From Ruminococcus sp. Marseille-P6503 (GTDB lineage: Bacteria; Bacillota; Clostridia; Oscillospirales; Ruminococcaceae), in NCBI RefSeq assembly GCF_900604945.1, contig NZ_UWPB01000002.1, positions 558,001 to 622,000 on the forward strand: a stretch of 64,000 nucleotides of DNA, in the 5' to 3' direction. Each line of letters begins with the position of its first letter. Positions within the stretch are counted from its first letter, which is position 1. This document shows positions 17,550 through 24,611 of this stretch, one piece after another. The notes below the pieces were generated by a model. The model had not been told where the DNA came from and did not search any database. It worked only from the letters and a program-made list of their open reading frames with translations. The position numbers were made by a program, and so were the translations under genes.

Positions 17550-17789
17550 ATGCCGGACGAATATACCCTTGACCGTGAAACCTACCGCTCTGTAAAGAAA
17601 ATGGACAGAGAACAGCTTCAGAAGCTTCTGACGAGCATATATGTATCGGGCAAAAGGGACGAGGAATCAAAGGCTGTCGATTATGACGAGCTGAAAGCCG
17701 CTATAGGACGGATAAAGGGCATAGGAGAAAGCAGACTGAACGAAATTATGAACGTTATACAAAGCTTTATGGATAAAGCGGAAGGCTGA
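17550..17789 (+). CDS. small protein with helix-hairpin-helix-like end
   Basis: A 79-residue charged protein. Its C-terminal half contains IGRIKGIGESRLNEIMNVI, which looks like a helix-hairpin-helix DNA-binding element (KGIGESR). AAAGGAG precedes the ATG. It is transcribed from the promoter at 17478 with the Tag gene six bases downstream, which suggests a shared role in DNA repair. The family is not known to me. Confidence 0.6.
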   Translation: MPDEYTLDRETYRSVKKMDREQLQKLLTSIYVSGKRDEESKAVDYDELKAAIGRIKGIGESRLNEIMNVIQSFMDKAEG

Positions 17790-17794
17790 GATTT

Positions 17795-18388
17795 ATGGAA
17801 AATGCTAAAAGGTGCGGATGGTGTCGGGACAACGGTCTTATGCAGAAATACCACGACGAGGAATGGGGCGAGCCTGTTCATGACGACAGAAAACAATTTG
17901 AATTTCTGATGATGGAAGTCATGCAGTGCGGATTAAACTGGTCGTTAATGCTGAAAAAGCGGGAGATATTCCGAAGGTGTTTTGATAACTTTGATTATGA
18001 AAAAACAGCGCTTTACGGAGAAACTCAGATTAACGATATTCTGAATACGCCGGATATGATAAGGTCGGAGAGAAAAATCAGAGCCATTATCAATAATGCA
18101 AATATGTTTTTGAAAATCAGACAGGAATTCGGCTCCTTTGATAAATATCTGTGGGGTTTTTCGGATAACAAGACAATTGTGTATAAGGCTCATGCGGACG
18201 AAGGCGTTCCGGCAAGCAACGAGCTGTCAGACAGAATAAGCGTTGACCTGAAAAAAAGAGGCTTTAAATATCTCGGCTCAATAACGGTTTATTCCCATTT
18301 ACAGGCCTGCGGAATTATAAACGATCACTGCACAGAATGCTTCAGATACGGGCAGCTGATCGGCAAAGATAACGTTATAATAAAATAA
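17795..18388 (+). CDS. tag: DNA-3-methyladenine glycosylase I
   Basis: This enzyme removes 3-methyladenine from DNA as the first step of base-excision repair. The N-terminus has RCGWC and YHDEEWGEPVHDD, typical of Tag. The HhH-type helical core follows. The zinc site is completed by His and two Cys near the C-terminus (SHLQACGIINDHCTECF, about 168-184). The length of 197 residues is normal. With its own promoter and terminator it forms a self-contained cassette between the HTH and TrbL-like transfer genes. Confidence 0.93.
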   Translation: MENAKRCGWCRDNGLMQKYHDEEWGEPVHDDRKQFEFLMMEVMQCGLNWSLMLKKREIFRRCFDNFDYEKTALYGETQINDILNTPDMIRSERKIRAIINNANMFLKIRQEFGSFDKYLWGFSDNKTIVYKAHADEGVPASNELSDRISVDLKKRGFKYLGSITVYSHLQACGIINDHCTECFRYGQLIGKDNVIIK

Positions 18389-18391
18389 GGA

Positions 18392-18420
18392 ATACCGTCG
18401 GATAATCCGGCGGTATTTTC
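18392..18420 (+). terminator. terminator of the Tag cassette
   Basis: ATACCGTCGGA (18392-18402) pairs with TCCGGCGGTAT (18406-18416) with one G-U pair and a three-base loop, followed by TTT. Confidence 0.75.
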
Positions 18421-18439
18421 ATATATACGGAGGATGAAA

Positions 18440-18607
18440 ATGAATGCAAAGAGAAAACGGCGCGGAATATACAGGATATCTAAAAGGTATTCGCTGATAC
18501 GGATACGCAGACGGCGCCGCTTTTACTGTTTTAAAAAATCATCAGAGGAAAAAATACGAACAGATCAGTTTGATCGGAAAGGAAAACGGCAATGTTTGAA
18601 TGGATAG
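18440..18607 (+). CDS. possible 55-residue arginine-rich protein
   Basis: An ATG 8 bases after GGAGG opens a 55-residue frame that is extremely basic: RKRRG near the start and RIRRRRRF at about 21-28. It overlaps the first 16 bases of the TrbL-like gene. The good ribosome site argues for expression, but nothing is known of the family. It may be a nucleic-acid-binding peptide or simply a translated leader. Confidence 0.4.
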   Translation: MNAKRKRRGIYRISKRYSLIRIRRRRRFYCFKKSSEEKIRTDQFDRKGKRQCLNG

Positions 18608-19509
18608 GCGACGCTGTGGAATGGGTAGGAGAAAAGCTGTTCGGGGTGGTGGAATCGGTAGGTTCGGCGATCTCCTCGGCTGTCTGGGACGTTATGCTTG
18701 AATGGATGTACGATACTATATACGGAGCGGTTGCCGATCTGTTCGGAATGATAAACGGAATGGGCGCGGGAATCTTTTCGCTTGCATGGGTGGAAGCCTT
18801 CCTTAAGCTTTTTTCCCTGTTCGGCTGGGCGCTGTTTGCAGTCGGGCTTGTTGTCGCTGTGTTTGATACGGCGATCGAATATCAGACGGGACGGGCGAAT
18901 ATTCAGGGAACGTGCCTTAACGTTCTTAAAGGCTTTATGGCTGTAATGCTGTTTACTCAGCTTCCTGTGGAGCTGTATAAATTCTGCATAACGCTTCAGA
19001 GCACATTCTCAGGCGATCTTCTCGGCTCGTTTATAGGGGCGAACAAGGGCGATCTCGGAGCTACGGCGACAATAGTGCTGCACTCTACGATAGGTTTATC
19101 AGGACTGCTTGGAATACTGACGGTTATCGCCCTTGCCTACTGCGTTCTAAAGCTGTTTTTTGCCAATATAAAAAGAGGCGGAATACTGCTGTGTCAGATA
19201 GCAGTGGGAAGTCTGTATATGTTTTCCGTTCCCAGAGGATACGCGGACGGCTTCAGCAGCTGGTGCAAGCAGATTTTCGCTTTGTGTCTGACTGCGTTTT
19301 TACAGACCAGTCTGCTGTTTTTGGGACTTCTTACATGGCAGACCAACAGGCTTTTAGGACTTGGAATAATGCTTTCGGCAAACGAGGTTCCGAGGATCGC
19401 TCAGCATTTCGGACTGGATACAAGCGTAAGAGTCAATATGACGAGCGTTTCCCACACTGTGAATACCGCCGTAAGGGCGGGTCAGTTCGTAGCGAAAAAG
19501 CTTGCGTGA
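18592..19509 (+). CDS. TrbL/VirB6-like conjugation channel protein
   Basis: A 305-residue multi-spanning membrane protein. It opens with an amphipathic WIGDAVEWVGEKLFGVVESV segment and then has about six hydrophobic helices, including WALFAVGLVVAVFD, GLLGILTVIALAYCVLKLFF and LTAFLQTSLLFLGLLTW. This matches the TrbL/VirB6-type protein of Tn1549-like elements, which forms part of the inner-membrane pore. Its neighbours are the coupling protein upstream and PrgI/VirB4 downstream, each separated from it by an inserted cargo cassette. Confidence 0.85.
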   Translation: MFEWIGDAVEWVGEKLFGVVESVGSAISSAVWDVMLEWMYDTIYGAVADLFGMINGMGAGIFSLAWVEAFLKLFSLFGWALFAVGLVVAVFDTAIEYQTGRANIQGTCLNVLKGFMAVMLFTQLPVELYKFCITLQSTFSGDLLGSFIGANKGDLGATATIVLHSTIGLSGLLGILTVIALAYCVLKLFFANIKRGGILLCQIAVGSLYMFSVPRGYADGFSSWCKQIFALCLTAFLQTSLLFLGLLTWQTNRLLGLGIMLSANEVPRIAQHFGLDTSVRVNMTSVSHTVNTAVRAGQFVAKKLA

Positions 19510-19515
19510 TTTAAG

Positions 19516-19544
19516 TTGACTTTGCCAGATTCCGGTGATATACT
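19516..19544 (+). promoter_or_regulatory. promoter of the metallophosphoesterase cassette
   Basis: TTGACT (19516-19521), a 17-base spacer and TATACT (19539-19544), followed by AGGAGG and the ATG at 19567. It gives the phosphoesterase gene independent expression inside the transfer operon. Confidence 0.75.
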
Positions 19545-19566
19545 GTGTAATCAGGAGGGATGACGG

Positions 19567-20259
19567 ATGATATATATAACCGGAGATACGCACGGAGATT
19601 TTAGGAGAATAAAGGAGTTTTGCAGGTTAGCCGATACGACGGCCGAGGACGTTATCGTTATACTTGGCGACGCCGGAATAAATTATTACGGTAACGAAAG
19701 CGACGGACGGTTAAAATATATTCTTTCCAAGCTTCCTGTTACACTTTTTTGTATTCACGGAAACCATGAAATGCGTCCTCAGAAGCTGCCGGACTATGAG
19801 CAGATAATATGGAACGGCGGAATTGTATACAAAGAAAGCAAGTATCCGAATCTGCTGTTTGCAGCCGACGGAGAAATATATGACCTGGACGGACTGAAAT
19901 GTCTCGTAATAGGCGGAGCTTACAGCGTAGATAAGGGATACAGGCTTATGAAGGGATACGGCTGGTGGGATGACGAGCAGCCGTCGGAAGAAATAAAAAG
20001 AAAAACAGAGGCTGTACTGAAAGACAATCCTATAGATATTGTTCTTAGTCATACCTGTCCGTTAAAATATCAGCCTGCGGAGGCTTTTCTAAGCTGTGTA
20101 AATCAGAAAACGGTTGATACAAGCACAGAGATATGGCTGGATCATATTGAAGAAATTACAGACTATAAAAAATGGTACTGCGGTCATTATCATATCCGCA
20201 AAAGAACAGATAAGCTTCAGTTTATGTTTGATGACATTGAAGAATTAAAAATCCGCTGA
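19567..20259 (+). CDS. calcineurin-like metallophosphoesterase
   Basis: Metal-ligand motifs of the family are all present: GDTHGDF (residues 6-12), ILGDAGINYYG (about 32), FCIHGNHEMRP (about 60), LSHTCP (about 160) and the final GHYHI (about 205). It should hydrolyse phosphoester bonds; the substrate cannot be told from sequence. The stop codon lies inside the terminator hairpin that follows. It lies between the TrbL-like and PrgI-like genes with its own promoter, so it is cargo rather than a channel part. Confidence 0.9.
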   Translation: MIYITGDTHGDFRRIKEFCRLADTTAEDVIVILGDAGINYYGNESDGRLKYILSKLPVTLFCIHGNHEMRPQKLPDYEQIIWNGGIVYKESKYPNLLFAADGEIYDLDGLKCLVIGGAYSVDKGYRLMKGYGWWDDEQPSEEIKRKTEAVLKDNPIDIVLSHTCPLKYQPAEAFLSCVNQKTVDTSTEIWLDHIEEITDYKKWYCGHYHIRKRTDKLQFMFDDIEELKIR

Positions 20260-20276
20260 TTTGCAGCGGATTTTTT
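20251..20276 (+). terminator. terminator of the metallophosphoesterase cassette
   Basis: ATCCGCTG (20251-20258) pairs perfectly with CAGCGGAT (20264-20271), followed by five T. The stop codon of the gene is inside the hairpin. Confidence 0.85.
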
Positions 20277-20296
20277 AATACCCGAAAGGAGAAAGT

Positions 20297-20560
20297 ATGA
20301 AAAAAACATATATCTATCCCCAGAATATGAAAGCCGGATCAAGGCTGTGGCTGTGGAGTATAAGGGATTTCCTTATCATATGCCTCGGACTGATACTGTC
20401 CGTGGTTTTGCTGACTCAGCTCTGGACCTTTCTGCCCTTTGCGGTAACGGCTGTGTTTGCGTTTTTATCAATAAGACTTGAAGAAACCACGGTCATGGAC
20501 TATATAGTCTGCGCCTTCCGCTTTTTTGTAACGGCGCAGCAGATATATTACTGGAGGTAA
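20297..20560 (+). CDS. PrgI/VirB3-like membrane protein
   Basis: An 87-residue protein with two adjacent hydrophobic helices (about 26-42 and 47-60) and short polar ends. It starts immediately before a VirB4 pair. This is the position and form of PrgI/VirB3 family proteins, which sit in the inner membrane and associate with the VirB4 ATPase. AAAGGAG precedes the ATG. The next gene starts four bases after its stop. Confidence 0.85.
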   Translation: MKKTYIYPQNMKAGSRLWLWSIRDFLIICLGLILSVVLLTQLWTFLPFAVTAVFAFLSIRLEETTVMDYIVCAFRFFVTAQQIYYWR

Positions 20561-20564
20561 CAAG

Positions 20565-21152
20565 ATGAAAAACAAAAAATCAACGCAAAGCCTGTTCGGA
20601 CTGAAAGGCTTCGGCAGATACGGACTGAAAACGGAAAAAGGCGAGCTGTCCTTTTTCAGCGTTCAGCCCACCAATATATCCGTATTGTCAAATGAAAATA
20701 TTGATACGAAGATACGCCGCCTTATGACGCTGCTGAGCATGATACCGGAGCTTGAAATAATCTGTCTTGACAGCTGCGAATGCTTCGACGGCAACAAGAT
20801 CAATATCAGAAACAGGATAGACTGCGAAGAAAATCCCGCTGTCATAAAGCTGCTGGAACAGGACATGGAGTTTTTAGACGACATTCAGCTTGAAATGTCT
20901 ACCGCAAGACAGTTTATGTTCTGCGTAAGAACAAAGGACAAAAAGGAATCGCAGATATTTCAGCAGATAAACCGCGCTTCCAAAATAATATCGGAGCATG
21001 GCTTTGACGTCAGAAGAATGAATAAGGAGGATATAAAGAGAATGCTGGCTATTTACTTTGACGTCTCTATGAACGGAGATAAAATCGAGGACGCGGAGGG
21101 AGAAAAATATATTGAGCCGATACAGGATAAGGAGAAGCCGTATGCCGTTTAA
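20565..21152 (+). CDS. VirB4-associated protein (separate N-terminal module)
   Basis: A 195-residue protein of a type that always precedes VirB4 in Tn1549-like elements. It starts with SLFGLKGFGRYGLKTEKGELSFFSVQPTNISVLS and has a long helical middle and C-terminus (MSTARQFMFCVRTKD, NRASKIISEHGFDVRRM). I read it as a split-off N-terminal VirB4 module or partner. It overlaps the VirB4 ATPase gene by 11 bases, so stoichiometric translation is likely. No ATPase motifs are present. Confidence 0.78.
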   Translation: MKNKKSTQSLFGLKGFGRYGLKTEKGELSFFSVQPTNISVLSNENIDTKIRRLMTLLSMIPELEIICLDSCECFDGNKINIRNRIDCEENPAVIKLLEQDMEFLDDIQLEMSTARQFMFCVRTKDKKESQIFQQINRASKIISEHGFDVRRMNKEDIKRMLAIYFDVSMNGDKIEDAEGEKYIEPIQDKEKPYAV

Positions 21153-22965
21153 AAAAAGAGCGATGACTCCGGAACAGGCGGAGGAAATCAGAATACAGGA
21201 GTTTTTTGACCGCGTCGTTCCCGGCACGGTCCGTTTTTTTACCGACCATTTTATTTGCGGCAATTCGTATAAATGCGTGTGGGCGGTCAGAGAATGGCCG
21301 CCTACCACCGAAGAACAGGCTATCCTCGCCCATCTTGCCGACAGAAGCTCGGTTACTTTAAGAATATATAACCGCCTTGTGGACAGCGCCGAGCAAAGGC
21401 AGATAATTCAGCACGCCGCAAGAAGAAACAAGCTTATGTCGACTGTAAACGACGTAACGGAATCGATTGCCGCGGAAAGCAATTTACAGGACGTTGTTCA
21501 GCTTATTGCCGATATGCGCCGAAACAAGGAACCGCTGCTGCACTGCGCCGTGTTTATCGAACTGAAAGCGGTAAGCGAGGACAAGCTTAAGGAGCTTCAG
21601 TCGGATATACTAATGGAGCTTACGCGCTCAAAAATAACTGTCGACAGACTGATTCTACGTCAGAAAGAAGGCATGCTCTCAGCTCTGCCGTTCGGATACA
21701 ATGTGTTCGGCAGTCTGTATGAACGCGTTCTTCCGGCAAGCTCGGTCGCAAATCTCTATCCGCTGAATTACAGCGGAAAAACCGATGAAAAGGGCTTCTA
21801 TATCGGAAAAGATAAGTTCGGAACAAACATTTTGGCGGACTTTGATAAGCGGAGCGACGACAAGACAAACGCAAACGTTCTCATTTTAGGAAACAGCGGT
21901 CAGGGAAAGTCGTACCTTATGAAGCTTTTGCTTACCAATATGAGGGAGAGCGGAAAAAGCATAATAATTTTAGACGCTGAACAGGAGTACAAGGAGCTGA
22001 CGGAAAATCTGGGAGGAACCTATCTCGATTTCATGTCGGGAGAATATATGATAAATCCCCTTGAACCCAAAACCTTCGGAGAAGCTGAGCGTGACGGACA
22101 GTCTCCGGAAGCGTTCAGAAGGGTAACAAGGCTAAGTCAGCATATATCATATTTAAAGGACTTTTTCAGAGCATACAAGGACTTTTCTGACAGCGAGATA
22201 GATACGATAGAAATTATGTTAATGAAATTGTATGCAAGATTCGGTATTGACGACCTCACTGATTTCAACAGGCTGAAGCCGGAGGATTATCCTACAATGA
22301 CCGATCTTTATGAACTGACGGAAAAGGAATTCATGATTTTCGACGAGGAAAAGAAGCGTTTGTACACAGAGGAGATACTGCAGAACATCTGTCTGGGACT
22401 GCATTCTATGTGCAGAGGAGCTGAAGCAAAGTATTTCAACGGGCATACTAACGTTAAGGATTCAAAGTTTCTGTGCTTCGGAGTAAAAGGTCTTATGGAC
22501 ACAAACAAAAGGCTTAAAGACGCTCTTTTGTTCAATATTCTGAGCTATATGTCAAATCAGCTTTTAGGCGAAGGGAACACCGCCGCGGCAATAGACGAGC
22601 TTTATTTATTCCTTTCAAATCTGACAGCCATCGAGTACATCAGAAACGCCATGAAAAGAGTGCGGAAAAAGGAATCTGCAATGGTGATCGCAAGCCAGAA
22701 TATCGACGATTTCCTGCTGCCCGAGATCAGGGAGCTTACTAGACCGCTGTTTGCTATTCCTATCCATCAGTTTCTGTTCAACGCGGGCAACGTAGAACCA
22801 AGAGCGTATACCGATATGCTTCAATTAGAAATGTCGGAGTTTTCGCTCGTAAAATATCCCCAGCAGGGTCTGTGCCTTTATCGCTGCGGCAACGAGAGGT
22901 ATCTGCTTCAGGTTCACGCGCCGGAGTACAAGGAAAAGCTGTTCGGCGTGGCGGGAGGAAGATAA
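21142..22965 (+). CDS. VirB4-like conjugation ATPase
   Basis: This ATPase powers assembly of and transfer through the type IV secretion channel. From ATG 21142 it has 607 residues. The Walker A motif is GNSGQGKS (250-257), followed by IIILDAEQEYKEL. The Walker B region is AAIDELYLFLSN (about 483), and the sensor-like AMVIASQNIDDFL segment follows. The upstream in-frame ATG 21112 lies deep in the preceding gene and has no ribosome site; GGAG precedes 21142. A cargo cassette separates it from the C40 peptidase gene. Confidence 0.93.
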   Translation: MPFKKRAMTPEQAEEIRIQEFFDRVVPGTVRFFTDHFICGNSYKCVWAVREWPPTTEEQAILAHLADRSSVTLRIYNRLVDSAEQRQIIQHAARRNKLMSTVNDVTESIAAESNLQDVVQLIADMRRNKEPLLHCAVFIELKAVSEDKLKELQSDILMELTRSKITVDRLILRQKEGMLSALPFGYNVFGSLYERVLPASSVANLYPLNYSGKTDEKGFYIGKDKFGTNILADFDKRSDDKTNANVLILGNSGQGKSYLMKLLLTNMRESGKSIIILDAEQEYKELTENLGGTYLDFMSGEYMINPLEPKTFGEAERDGQSPEAFRRVTRLSQHISYLKDFFRAYKDFSDSEIDTIEIMLMKLYARFGIDDLTDFNRLKPEDYPTMTDLYELTEKEFMIFDEEKKRLYTEEILQNICLGLHSMCRGAEAKYFNGHTNVKDSKFLCFGVKGLMDTNKRLKDALLFNILSYMSNQLLGEGNTAAAIDELYLFLSNLTAIEYIRNAMKRVRKKESAMVIASQNIDDFLLPEIRELTRPLFAIPIHQFLFNAGNVEPRAYTDMLQLEMSEFSLVKYPQQGLCLYRCGNERYLLQVHAPEYKEKLFGVAGGR

Positions 22966-22978
22966 ATCTTAAGTACGC

Positions 22979-23007
22979 TTGTTTGCTTAAATTTAATGTG
23001 GTATAAT
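22979..23007 (+). promoter_or_regulatory. promoter of the Fic cassette
   Basis: TTGTTT (22979-22984), a 17-base spacer ending TGTGG, and a perfect TATAAT (23002-23007). It lies between the VirB4 stop and the Fic start. Confidence 0.75.
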
Positions 23008-23036
23008 CAGTACAATAAGCTTGGGGAGGAATGTTC

Positions 23037-23765
23037 ATGGGAAATAAGTTCAGACTGACAGTTGAAGAAAATATATTTATAGCAAAACGAAATATCGTTG
23101 ATTATATATGGAAATCAGCCAATCTTGAGGGTATCAATGTTACATTTCCTCAAACCTATGCCATTATTGAAAAATCGAAAGTATCAGGAGTAGATGTGGA
23201 GGATATTCTGAAAATTACGAATTTAAAACATGCGTGGCAAATGCTTTTCGATACAATAAACAAACCGTTGGATTTAGACTATATATGCCGGATACATGCG
23301 GAAGTTGCAAGAGATGACGCGCCTATGCGGGGGAAACTCAGAACAGGCGCTGTGTATATATCTGGAACTGACTACGTTCCCTCCGTACCTTCCGAAAAAT
23401 CTGCAAACGCTATGCTTGAAGAACTGAAGAAAACAGAAAATCCTACCGAACGTGCAATAGAAACAATGTTCAGATTAATGAAAGCGCAGCTTTTCTGGGA
23501 CGGAAATAAAAGAACGGCAATGCTTGCAGCCAATAAAATAATGATGCAGAACGGCTGCGGAATTATTTCAGTACCTAATGAATATCTGGAAGAATTCAAT
23601 GAAATTCTCTGCGATTATTATACAAACGACACGCTTGAAAAAGCAATGAGGTTTGTATATGACAAATGCATAGACGGAATAGATTTCAGACTTCAGGAGC
23701 AGCCGGAAAAGGAAAAACGGCAAAGTGAAGAACCCGAAGAAAATCAGGGCATAACAATGTCCTAA
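23037..23765 (+). CDS. Fic-fold protein with catalytic His replaced
   Basis: The Fic core motif reads QLFWDGNKRT at 151-160, where active AMP-transferases have HPFxxGN(G/K)R. The catalytic His is Gln151, while the D-G-N-K-R anion-binding loop is kept. Residues 27-32, SANLEG, match the inhibitory helix motif (S/T)xxxE(G/N) of self-inhibited Fic proteins. So the regulatory part is present but the general base is not. ATG 23037 is chosen over 23031 because of the distance to GGGGAGG. The C-terminal 25 residues are polar and disordered. It may be an inactive regulator or a Fic branch with another chemistry. Confidence 0.85.
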   Translation: MGNKFRLTVEENIFIAKRNIVDYIWKSANLEGINVTFPQTYAIIEKSKVSGVDVEDILKITNLKHAWQMLFDTINKPLDLDYICRIHAEVARDDAPMRGKLRTGAVYISGTDYVPSVPSEKSANAMLEELKKTENPTERAIETMFRLMKAQLFWDGNKRTAMLAANKIMMQNGCGIISVPNEYLEEFNEILCDYYTNDTLEKAMRFVYDKCIDGIDFRLQEQPEKEKRQSEEPEENQGITMS

Positions 23766-23837
23766 CAGATAAATGTAACATAGAGCCGGATATGTGGCTG
23801 TGTTGATTTTAATATCTGTATAATATGGTCAGGCGAA

Positions 23838-23933
23838 ATGTACCGCAGAGGCTTTAAATTTTATCTTTCAGAAAACGGAGTATGGATGACAAAACGCGTT
23901 CCGGTGCAGTTTATCTTTGATGATCTTAATTGA
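23838..23933 (+). pseudogene. C-terminal remnant of an RNA 2'-phosphotransferase (KptA/Tpt1)
   Basis: A 31-residue frame starting MYRRGFKFYLSENGVWMTKR resembles the end of KptA/Tpt1 proteins, where FYxSxNGVWLT and a VP...I segment complete the fold. The catalytic N-terminal portion (H and R residues) is absent, and no upstream frame continues it. It is therefore a fragment. The same short gap, 23766-24049, otherwise holds only AT-rich sequence with no clear ribosome site or terminator. It marks an earlier gene replacement in the Fic cassette. Confidence 0.55.
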
Positions 23934-24049
23934 GCTGTAAATTCGGTTTGTATTTTTATCCGCTGAAAAAAGAAAGAAGAATTCATGTATAGCTTGATTC
24001 TTAGAGATAAATGCGATATGATTTAAACAGAACACGGAGGCGAATGTCA

Positions 24050-24391
24050 ATGTATATTTTTCCGAAGCGTTGCGAAGGCGCTGATGAGCTCAAATACATT
24101 TTTCCGTCTAAACAGAAAGCCGTTCAGAAGGCCATAGAACTTGCCATGAAGGACAGCAGAATAAAGAGATTAATTATATTCGGAAGCGCCATAACTATGA
24201 ATTGCGGAACAGACAGCGATTTGGATATTGCTTTAGATGTTCCAAACATGAATTTTGATGAATTTACAAAACTTGCAAGACCGTTTTTTACTGAAATTCC
24301 TTCTGAAGTTGACATTATTCATTATAATGAAATTCGCAGTGAATTGCTGAAAACGGAAATAAATAGAGGAGTGTGTGTATATGCCGGATAG
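24050..24391 (+). CDS. minimal nucleotidyltransferase (MNT antitoxin type)
   Basis: A 113-residue protein with the minimal nucleotidyltransferase signature: IIFGSAITMNCGTDSDLDIALDV gives the GS motif and DxD metal pair, and EVDII supplies the third carboxylate. In MNT/HEPN toxin-antitoxin systems this protein inactivates the HEPN toxin by AMP transfer. ATG 24050 is nine bases after GGAGG; ATG 24044 is too close. The partner gene downstream survives only as a 17-residue stub, so the pair is no longer functional as a toxin-antitoxin system. Confidence 0.8.
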   Translation: MYIFPKRCEGADELKYIFPSKQKAVQKAIELAMKDSRIKRLIIFGSAITMNCGTDSDLDIALDVPNMNFDEFTKLARPFFTEIPSEVDIIHYNEIRSELLKTEINRGVCVYAG

Positions 24392-24434
24392 CAATGACTA
24401 TTGCAGCCGTTTATCACATGCCGCAGGCAATTGA
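24381..24434 (+). pseudogene. stub of a HEPN toxin gene
   Basis: Overlapping the end of the MNT gene, an ATG opens the frame MPDSNDYCSRLSHAAGN and then stops. This resembles the first residues of HEPN-domain proteins, which normally continue for more than 100 residues with an RxxxxH motif. The rest is missing in all frames; the following 110 bases are AT-rich without coding signs. The toxin was therefore lost while its antitoxin stayed. Confidence 0.5.
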
Positions 24435-24549
24435 AAAAAATATTTAAAAGCATAATTATGAAAATAATATAAAGAAACAGTACATTACCCATAGTGCTGC
24501 GTTATCGGCTCTATTTTTATAATTCCAAGAAAAAACCGCATATAGCTCT

Positions 24550-24583
24550 AAAGGACGGCTGAAGTAAAACAGCCGTCCTTTTC
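24550..24583 (+). terminator. terminator ending the Fic/MNT cassette
   Basis: AAAGGACGGCTG (24550-24561) pairs perfectly with CAGCCGTCCTTT (24570-24581), followed by T residues. It separates the cassette from the C40 peptidase gene. Confidence 0.8.
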
Positions 24584-24611
24584 ATATATACAAAGGAAAG
24601 AAGGGTTGCGT

